Of a DNA stretch of 55,147 bases, positions 46,560 to 55,147 are shown piece after piece. The translations under genes were made by a program, and so were the position numbers. Source of the stretch: Phallusia fumigata (lineage: Eukaryota > Chordata > Ascidiacea > Phlebobranchia > Ascidiidae); assembly GCA_008931825.1 (NCBI GenBank), contig QXVZ01013420.1:2578-57724 (forward strand), written 5' to 3'. A model generated the notes under the pieces. The model saw nothing but the letters and a program-made list of their open reading frames with translations, was not told where the DNA came from and made no database searches. Within the stretch, counting starts at the first letter, position 1. Each line of letters opens with the position of its first letter.

Positions 46560-48065
46560 TTTTTTGTTAATTTAAAAGTACTTGTTTCCCTCTTTTTACC
46601 TTGTCATTATCGTACAATCATGTATAACTGTAAGCATGTTAGTGCATGCACATTTCATGTAAATATGCATCTATGCAATTTTGGTCGATAATTTAGGGGG
46701 GTACATGTTGCAAAACTCGCCAATAAAGATCAGTTGCGGTGAAGCAAAGTTTCGTTCGTCGTGTACAGATGAAATCGTTTAATTGCGTAATCCAAACAAC
46801 TTTACATTCACGTGTATAAATAAATACAGCCATGAGGATAATTAGAGTAACTGGACAAAAGCAGAAGCAAAACTTAGTGTCGTTTTTATTGAAAGGGCCG
46901 AATACTTTTGAAGTAATACAGCTATTACACTACAACTATTTAAATGAGTTTCACAGTCAAAGCAAAATCTATGCTGTTATTTGTCCGACTTTGGGGCTGG
47001 TTTGGGCTTGAGCCAATGTCTACTGTAGAATTACCGTTTGATATTTTGATGACTAGCAGTTTTTCAATGTACAGAAAAACGCCATGTCAAAAAAGAGCGC
47101 ACAAAGGACACAATCGGCAAGGGTTGTCCGGTGGTGGTTTTACATTGGGTTGCGTTTTTTGGGCTGGATATAATGTGTGTCACAAGCCTAGCTAGTAGCT
47201 ACCAGTAAGAAGTACACGCCCTTTGGCCAATATTAAAAGTACACCCAAATAAATCCGATAGTTTGCAGATTTGTGTTAAGCTGTCCAACGCACACATTTC
47301 TGAAAAATTTTTTTAATGCCCATTGCTTTTGCAAGTCTTAATTATTCTTATATCGTGTCCTTTATATTACAACACATGAAATATCAGTAAGGTTTTCCTA
47401 ACCGATATTATTTTAGTTTCGGGTTTAAAGGAGTTGTTTGCCAATTATTATGTTTCTGTCAATTATTGGTACATGAGCCAAACTTAAGGGTTTCATTGCA
47501 AAGCTCGTTGGGTTCCGTATTACAAGGAAATTGGAATCAGATCGATGAATACGGCAGTTAAAAACAGAGTTACAGTAACAAACAAAATTGCAGCTTTTCG
47601 ACCTGCCAAATACGATTTTCCACTTAATCGCAACCTTGGTGGGTCAAATTACATCGGGGTCACCAATTTCGCAATGCTGCGAATTATACGTGTTGTAATT
47701 CTTCACAAGATAATTCAATTCAATCGTTCCAGCGACTGATAATTAAAATAACACGACACAATCAAACGTATTTACACCACTGATACAAAACTAAAAGGGC
47801 ATTATAGTCTCTTAATTTGTGTGTTTTTCTACAACAGTTTTCCCACTAATCAATGAACGTGATAATTACTAACACAAGCTCTAGAACGCGCATTAAACCC
47901 AAGGAAATAAACACTATTAAAATCGACAATTAACGCCCGATTGAAATCAGTGTTTTCGCACGATGGCATTTATAGTCTGGTATCATAACATTGAATGCTG
48001 CACAGGCAAGTAGCATCAGGGGCATAAAAAACTCCACTTTGTAACACAGGCTAACAATCTAAACT
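46560..48065. other. Intergenic between MARC and the P450, nothing recognised
   Basis: AATAAA at about 46722 might serve MARC but is 0.7 kb downstream. ORFs at 46944-47195 and 47545-47739 have no recognisable domain or splice partner. Confidence 0.35.
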
Positions 48066-51000
48066 TCACAGCTTCTTAAACTTTATTTGAATTCCGTCTT
48101 TGGATTGCAAAATGAGACGCGGAACCATTTTAGGTTCGGGAGTGTCTTCATCCAAATAAAGACGGAATCTTCTGAGGGTTTGAGCAAGTGCGATCTTCAT
48201 TTCATTCATCGCAAAGTTTTGACCGATGCAGTTCCTGTTTGAGTTGAGTTGAGTTTATTTCGCTCGGTGATAGAAATCGTAGCGACACAATCGCACTAAA
48301 ACAATCACCAAGCCGGAGATAGCTGCGCAACGTTAGGACGTTGAGGCGCGAAATAGTGAAGGGCACAATTGGTGGATCAAGGTTGAACGCGCTGCAGCTA
48401 CACCGTAATTACAAAGTGCTATGTGGCGGGGACTCACATCGGAGGGTGAGTTGGGCGCAAAAGAGAATTAAGACTGAGGGGGAACGTTGGTGGAACCAGT
48501 CAGGGGGGCCCTAAGACTAACCACCCGTGTTAGGTAAAGGGGGTTAGGTTCGACAGAAAGATTAGTTTGTTTCGATTTTCGACTGTTTAAAAGGTCCGTA
48601 AATCAATTTGTGTGTTTGTGGCGTAAAAGAAATTATCCACGCTGATCGAAAAAAAGAGGTTAGTTTAGAACTGGTTCATAACTTCAGTTCGAATTTGTAT
48701 CCGAAACTATAACGCCGTTGCCACATACAAAATTAAAAGCACTGGGTGGACACTAAGATAAGTCTGATTATTCATTTATGGCTGAAGTATAGGAACATAA
48801 ATTGACAAGTGGTTTGCAAAGACCAGACGTAACTCCAAATTGGTGAAACTGTCGGTGCAAGCCGCATGCGGTTAGGATCACATTCGTGAAACACCGATAT
48901 TGCTGTGGTATGAAGATTTCTCACAAACCAATTTTTCCTCGTCGCTTTCGTAACGCAATGGTTGTAAAACTGCTACATCGTAAATGGCCGATTTTTTAAA
49001 CCTTTTTTTAAATTTCTTGGAATTGACTCAAATTTTGACCTATCACCAAGCACAGAGACCCGGAATTGAATTCTACTCGCTGTGTAAACTACTTGACTTG
49101 TGACTTAGGTTCAGCGACTTGTTAAACATATAGATATATGTTCCGAATATCTTTATTTAACAAATATTGCCCGCGTCGGTAAAAAATCATGGAGATTGCT
49201 GTGTTTACCTTGATCCAGCCGAAAATGGTAATAAGCATGGGGTGATCGCTTAGCTATATTTTCCTTGTTAAATCTCTCAGGGTCAAATACCTGAAACAAA
49301 ATTAGACTGTAATGGATGCATACCGGGTAGATATAATTTAGTGGACCACCAAAAAAAGGTTGTTCTTGTGTTTACAAGATAACTTATTTGTGTCTAATGT
49401 CTGTTCTTTCCTGCAGTTCGCAACGAACCAAATTTTTTTGATAAAATCACAAGGTACTCAAAAAATTCAGGCGACAATTAAGCAGCAGTGTGGTATGCCT
49501 TTTTATTAACCAACATAACAACAGTTAAGCAGATGGTTATTAAAGACTGATCAAACGTATTTTTTTATGCTTTTACATCAGGGTTGATTAGGAACCGTTC
49601 TTGGTTGTTAACGCCACCGTCCTATAGTATAACAAAACGTATTGGAGCATCAGGGTTGCCAGGGGAAAAAGTAAAAAAATTGGCCAAGCCCTAATTTGAC
49701 CGCCCGAGCGTAGAAACCAAATAAAAGTTTCACTTTCTTTCCCCAAAAACGCGATCCCGATTGATGTTATTCGTCTTCCCAGATACAAAATTTGTTGAAA
49801 TATTTTAAAGAAATTGATTTCACTTTTTCACTACATTTTCCCAACGCTAGTTGTTTCGCCTTGAAGTCAGCTGAAAAAAAAATCAAAATTCGAGATAGTT
49901 TCAGCCTAAAAGGTACATGCGGTCAAACCATTTTTTTTGTCGGTCAAAAAGTTAAAATTCGAATGTCGGCCCACCAGGTCACCCTGTGGAGCATGGATAC
50001 AAGCGAAAAAGTCACCAAAATTACCAACCTCGGGGTTCTTCCAAACATGCGGATTTCTATGCAGAGTAAAGATATGAAGGGCCACACTGCTGGCTGTTGG
50101 TATGATAGCTTCTTTGAACAGTGCCACTTTGCTTTTCACACTGAGAGGCTTAACAAGCTTCCTGGACACGGCTACCACTGGAGGGTAAAGGCGCATATCT
50201 TCCCTGATAAACATGGTCAGGTATTGAAACTTGGCCAAATCATCCCTGCAAGGCAAATTTACAAAAAAGTGTTTCGGCGTTTTTAACATACATACCTCAC
50301 GTCCAAATTTACCCCATATTGTGACGCCACATTGTAAGTAAAATTTTACCTTTACTGCCCTTTGTGCTCGTTGGTATAAACTTACTTTCTTTTTTGCTGT
50401 TTCGATAAAGTGCTCATTCGTAAAACATGCCAACAGAATACCACTTTTAGCAAAGGGCTTGAACTAACCTGAATTCACAATATTTTGTGTTGTTTTTTAA
50501 GTTAAGCCAACGCTTGGCGATGACGAACTGAACAATGCAACTGTAGCGACCACTAGTGTACGAGCTCGTATGCTGATAAAAACCACTATTTTGCAACTAC
50601 TAATTGCAAATTTTGCACAATTTACACTAGTGGTCGCTACTCAACCAACCCTGTTGCGTAATATAACCCCAAACCAATATTTTAACAGCTTTTAACATCA
50701 TATTAACAACCTGTATTGATTTTGCGTGGCGTTTTTTGTCCCCCAAATGAAGCATTTTATATCAAAAAGACAAGAAGAGTAAAGTGCCAATATGTGTTAT
50801 AAATTATCCTTTGGGTCTTACCGTCAAAATATTCACCCGTCCATTTAATTCTATATATTTGTTGATATTTTCCAAACAATTTAAGTGATTGACTATTTTT
50901 CTTTCCTCTCTTTCCCCACAAAACAGTGTAGACATATGAAAGTGAAAAGGCTTTATTAATGCATGTGTTTCCACACACTAACTGCGTTAATCGGCTGTTG

Positions 51001-52029
51001 CGTCAATGTCAACTTTGTGACAGTTGTTGGCACCCAACTAATTCAAACATCACAGTAAAAAAATAGGTGTCGTAGAATTTATATTTCTTCTTACCACCCA
51101 ACGCTCTGTTTGTCACCCAGCACTTCATTTACTTCCTTTCGGCATTTTTCCTGATATTCTGGATATTTGGCGAGATTGTACAATTTAGGAGGTGTGCAAA
51201 GTGCTAGACAAACGAAGACAAAAACAAAGTGTATTTTGGGAGGCACAAGACCCACCACCCCAATCCAGCAAAACACTTGACATAAATTGAGCTAATGCTG
51301 ATAAAATACTTTACTTGTCTCGAGACACACAAGTGGTAAAGTATCGCCACCTGTTTAAAATGCAGATTATCATCGATGTAAATTATTGTTAGTTGATATT
51401 ATTAACACTCTCTGATCTGCGTTGTTTTTTATCCAGTATGTTGTTTCATTACCCTCCAACTTTCCAAAATTTCACCATGTTTCGTTGTTTATCGCAGTAC
51501 AAATTCCTTAGTTTTCCGTTCTTACCACTTGACATAGTATCGTGTCCTTCAAATAGAAACGTGTCAACTTCATCTCGTATTTCTCTGTCTTGCAATCCTT
51601 TGCCTTCCACGTCCTGGAGTAAAAAACATGGGAATGTGAAAACGAGAGTGCATTGTTGAATTTTGTTTTCTACCGGCAGTTTATCAAAAAGAATAAAACA
51701 AGTGATTAGAAACCCTAGGTACAAAATCGCTTTTTGTGAAAAAGTCTTGCGCTATTTATGCAAAGTCAGTAGGCTAAAAGTGAGCAAATGCAACTTTGAG
51801 TACTTAAATATTTTTTGCAATAACATAGCTAACTCCATGTGATGTAGAAAAGGTTCAAAACAAGGTGCGTTAATCATATCTAGTAAATAAACCCTCGTTT
51901 GTTTCAAAGTGTCCAAAAAATCGGTCAATTTTCGTGTAGATTTTCTATCTTCGTCTTCTTCTTGTCGCTTGTTCCAGCGGTTTTCACCGCCTGTTGTTGC
52001 TTTAGCTCCTGTCTTCGCATGGTTATGAT
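48066..52029 (-). pseudogene. CYP4-type cytochrome P450, C-terminal half, frameshifted
   Basis: Minus-strand exons: 52029-51893 (DFLDTLKQTR), 51613-51526 (DREIRDEVDTFLFEGHDTMS, I helix), 51203-51095 ([20 protein letters not shown]), 50245-50029 (DDLAKFQYL, REDMRLYPPV, RNPHVWKNPE; Arg instead of the usual Lys in the ExxR region), 49290-49209 (VFDPERFNKENIAKRSPHAY, then out of frame), 48234-48066 (NCIGQNFAMNEMKIALAQTL to TGA). CYP4 enzymes are ER haem monooxygenases, often fatty-acid omega-hydroxylases. Exon 49290-49209 is 82 nt where phase needs 83; one base is missing before PFSAGSR, so the haem-Cys loop falls out of frame. The exon at 52029 also reads partly in another frame. Central exons are missing. 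Sequencing error is an alternative for the single-base change. Confidence 0.75.
48270..48570 (+). repeat. SINE-like repeat in the last P450 intron
   Basis: AACAATCACCAAGCCGGAGA, ATAGCTGCGCAACG, CAATTGGTGGATCAAGGTTG, GAACGTTGGTGGAACCAG and GGTTAGGTTCGACAGAA, in the order of the other copies. Inserted antisense to the P450. Confidence 0.6.
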
Positions 52030-52440
52030 CTGAGAAATAAAAAACGTAATTATTTATGCGCCCAGTCTTACTTAATCTTCGATATTTAAAATAGGTAGTT
52101 ATATGGTTCAAGTTGCTAACAGAAAATTGGTTCACCGGCAAGTTATGTACTTCGCACAAGCGTTTGCTTCGACGTCCTATTCAGGTCGTATCCATGGCAA
52201 CGGAATTAGTTGGCATCGGTGCCTTTAGCTTGCTATACCACTGAGTTTTTGCAGCTAAGTCGATACAGCGCAAATCCATTTGTTATTCCACCAAATGAAA
52301 ACAGCTTGCCCTTTGGAAAACAAAATACGTGTTAATTTATTTAAAATTTTTAGTTTAGCTGCTAAGAAACATCCGTTACCTGAATCGCTGGACTTGAAAC
52401 TCTTATGGTTATAACTACAAATATATAGCGTTTTTAAATC

Positions 52441-52738
52441 GAAAGCATAATCATGCTGACCATTGGACTTGCTCCTTTTTACACAATTTTTACCTTTCGT
52501 TTATCATTCCTAGGTAAGGCGTGAGGATAAACATCGTTTCTTTGTGAGCCCATCTTTATCAAACATCAGTATAAACCATTTTTCGGGAGTATACACAGGA
52601 ATACGTCCGTTTTCAAAATTGCATTTCAGGAAAAATACAGCCATTCATTTTAAGTTTCCATGGGTCCCATTGTTGAGTCAAGGAAGTGTGACGCCACAAT
52701 GTGATCATTGTGACAATTGGGTTGCAGCTATGTAGGAT
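52441..52738 (+). CDS. Possible coding fragment of an unrecognised plus-strand gene
   Basis: A 73-codon frame at 52515-52735 (RREDKHRFFVSPSLSNIS to CDHCDNWVAAM, TAG) follows TTCCTAG and could be a last exon. The same CTAG|GTAAGG is also a strong donor for an upstream ATG at ~52453 (MLTIGLAPFYTIFTFRLSFL). The two readings exclude each other. A further exon-like piece with acceptor TTTTTGCAG is at 52255 (LSRYSANPFVIPPNENSLPF), but its phase does not join 52515. No family recognised. Confidence 0.25.
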
Positions 52739-53768
52739 ATGTTTTATCCTGTTCTTTACATGTTTATGCACTTTATACTGACGCATTTTTTAAAGTGTAG
52801 AACTAAGAAAATATTTGAATGGCGTTTACTAAATTATAGTACATACAATCTTTTTAATTAATGTGATCAAGAATCAACTTGTGCTGGTTGCTTTTGTAGT
52901 TTGCAGTATCTCTTGAACCTGATTGATCTGTTTAGTCGGGCTGTCGCAGCTGTAATAAAGGTAAATCAAATCGATGGAACAAATAATGGGTTTCGCCCAA
53001 CCGTTGATAATTTTAGGCTCTTTTGGCGTTTTTATATTTGAGTTAATGTCAATAGATAAAAAGTACTGCACTGACCGCGGTTAAACGAAAACCCTACATC
53101 ACAAAAAGAATAATAAGTTGGGAGATGTGATTTCACAAAGCTGAAACACGAACAATAACTCGTTACGTTGACACTAATTTGTCAATTGAGAACTCATCAA
53201 CTATTCAGCGACGCAGGTCAACAAGATACATACAACTTTACAAGTCGCAAATTTCTAGGGTTGCATTCTAAACAAGCAAAATAGTTGCAGTTTACGATGA
53301 CGTACACTGAATGCAATGCACATGCTGCAGAAGCCTTACCGAAATGAACTTGTTGTAGAACAGTCACACACAGTCAACGTAGGATGGTAACATGTGGAAC
53401 TGTGGAAAAAACAATCAAACCATCAGCTACACATGTGTAGCAGTAAACTACAGCATGCCAATATCAAACAGTTACCGGTAAACACGGAAACGCTGCTTAC
53501 TTGAATAAAGTAAGTTGACACAAACAATCTCCAACTTTATTTATCGCTGGAATTGCAATTGAGAACAGTTTACGATTAGCAACCAGAAACACACCTTACT
53601 CTGCCACGTTGCACAGCAAATGAACCTAGCACTGTCACGTAAAAATGGCTTTCGAATTAAACTGTGGAGTACATAGGGCATTACAGGAACTGGCGGGAAA
53701 GTGGAGAATTCAAATTGTATCGTTGAAAAAGACGCAATAGCCCGTTACTTCAGGTTATAAAGACTTAC

Positions 53769-53900
53769 CTTGACTCGTTGGGCACCTAAACAACACAATT
53801 AGGACGAGAAACATCGATGAAAAGGCCAGGCAGAGCAATAAACGCAACACAATGAACCAGTTTTTACTGTTTAAACTTATCCAACATAGTTTGTCCTAAA
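53769..53900 (-). pseudogene. Possible membrane-anchor first exon of the P450
   Basis: On the minus strand this reads NWFIVLRLLLCLAFSSMFLV and a further LIVLFR before a good donor (CAAG|GTAAGT, exon end 53769). A hydrophobic anchor is what a microsomal P450 starts with. The nearest ATG upstream (MLDKFKQ, about 53890) is in another frame and meets TAA, so the link needs a frameshift or another exon. No exons for residues ~60-250 were found between here and 52029. Confidence 0.3.
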
Positions 53901-53987
53901 TAATTTGACTCACTTCATGGGGATTTCGTATATTTACTCACTTGACGTTTTCATGTTTTACGGCTACTCTTCTATGGCAATGCTCAA

Positions 53988-54436
53988 CATTGCATTTTTT
54001 TGTACGTAATCTTAATTGAACAAAATAAAATGATTTGCGATTTTAGACTTTTTTGCAGCTTTAATTGTGAGCAACTTATTACCATTATTATTTTAAATTT
54101 AAAGACATGTCGTCCTAAATGGATGCCGTAAAAGTGTGGGGCATAAAGTGAGAAATTGACGTAGCTCCATGCCGACAGTCAACTCAGTCAAAACTCAAAA
54201 AACTCGAAGGCNCATTGCATTTTTTTGTACGTAATCTTAATTGAACAAAATAAAATGATTTGTGATTTTAGACTTTTTTGCAGCTTTAATTGTGTGCAAC
54301 TTATTACCATTATTATTTTAAATTTAAAGACATGTCGTCCTAAATGGATGCCGTAAAAGTGTGGGGCATAAAGTGAGAAATTGACGTAGCTCCATGCCGA
54401 CAGTCAACTCAGTCAAAACTCAAAAAACTCGAAGGC
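53988..54436. repeat. 224-bp duplication flanking the n at 54212
   Basis: 53988-54211 and 54213-54436 are the same length and nearly identical (for example TTTGCGATTTT versus TTTGTGATTTT), meeting at the n. Likely unmerged alleles at a contig join. Confidence 0.85.
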
Positions 54437-54989
54437 CGTGGCAGAATAAAAAAAAACTGTGTTAAATTCTTGTTTACTGGTGTAATTTGAACTATTTTTT
54501 TGTAAACTTAATTCAAAACATTTGCAATTACGTTTTACTGGAACTGGTTTTAAGGTCGTCTCAGGTCTCAACGTAACTACCGTTTTTGTTGCTTGAAATC
54601 AGGAGGTTAAAAATAGTATACTAAACAGCTTCATATATTTTGCTGGAGTTATTACTTCCCAGATCGACTAAGGTTTTACTTTCTGTTATAAAGTTTTTAA
54701 AACTAAGAGCAACATATGCTTAAAAAAATGATAAAAGCCCTTTGTTAAGTATGTGTGTATAGAAAAGGATTTGCTGTGTCTTATAAATTTATTTTCTTGA
54801 CCAACACAGTAACTTCGTCACCCATGTAAATACCTCATGACTTTCTTTTATAATGGTACCACCATATTCTGCATTAATTTTTGTTAATGGCGCTTTCTAT
54901 TCATTAGTAATTATTTGTTGTTTGAAATGCTTGTGATTGCTAGCAGTAGCACCCTGAATCTAGTTGAGTGGATTTTGCTTGGTAAAGTA
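54437..54989. other. Intergenic, nothing recognised
   Basis: AT-rich sequence with no ORF, repeat or RNA gene that I can support. Confidence 0.4.
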
Positions 54990-55147
54990 TCAACCCACCC
55001 ATTTGCACCTAAACAATTACCAAGCTGGAAAAAAACCTATGCAACACTCCGATGATATAAAAAGTGGTGGGCACAGCACAGTTAGTGGATCAATGTTAAA
55101 CCACATGCAGTTGTTAGTTGTGGCACTAGGATAGGTAAAGTAAAAAA
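54990..55147 (+). repeat. SINE-like repeat, truncated by the window end
   Basis: AAACAATTACCAAGCTGG, then GTGGATCAATGTTAAACC and ATGCAGTTGTTAG follow the order of the other copies with more divergence. Confidence 0.45.

Noticed and set aside
49792..50286. 164-codon plus-strand ORF
   Set aside because: It lies antisense to the P450 exon 50245-50029, whose CYP4 motifs are clear on the minus strand.

Overview
The window looks like nuclear DNA of an ascidian tunicate, most likely a Ciona species (an inference from gene content and texture, not a database match). It is AT-rich, with short introns, GT-AG splice sites, vertebrate-like gene architectures and many small non-autonomous transposons. 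Isolated single n characters flanked by near-identical duplications point to a shotgun assembly of a polymorphic diploid animal.

Layout. (1) 1466-22630, + strand: a 15-exon gene that I can join in one continuous frame (782 codons including stop). It has a TKL-type protein kinase domain (exons at 5957-6126 and 6185-7080), a linker made of tandemly duplicated short phase-1 exons (7171-10711), and a six-bladed Kelch propeller (13041-22630). This kinase-linker-Kelch chimera is the most unusual thing in the window. Its first intron holds a decayed PIF/Harbinger transposase and a Harbinger-type MITE; its later introns hold many sense-oriented copies of a repeat family with a ~129-bp tandem core. 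(2) 22.7-36.0 kb: gene-poor, with MITEs, foldbacks, SINE-like repeats and assembly duplications; the only coding candidate is a small minus-strand ORF near 23.6 kb. (3) 36013-39888, - strand: a complete six-exon ERLEC1 (XTP3-B) homologue, an ER lectin with two MRH domains. Its first intron is a 66-nt GC-AG intron that is in frame and free of stops. (4) 41221-46005, + strand: a complete seven-exon MARC (MTARC/MOSC) homologue, the outer-mitochondrial-membrane molybdenum enzyme. A 628-bp contig that duplicates its last exon is misplaced inside its third intron. (5) 48066-52029 (possibly to about 53.9 kb), - strand: a CYP4-type cytochrome P450 with the C-terminal half recognisable, a one-base frameshift just before the haem-binding loop and no recognisable central exons; probably a pseudogene or damaged locus.

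The genes do not form a pathway or operon. ERLEC1 and MARC are divergently arranged around a ~1.3-kb intergenic region. Exon borders were found by eye from splice consensus, reading-frame continuity and remembered family motifs; no alignment or search was run.
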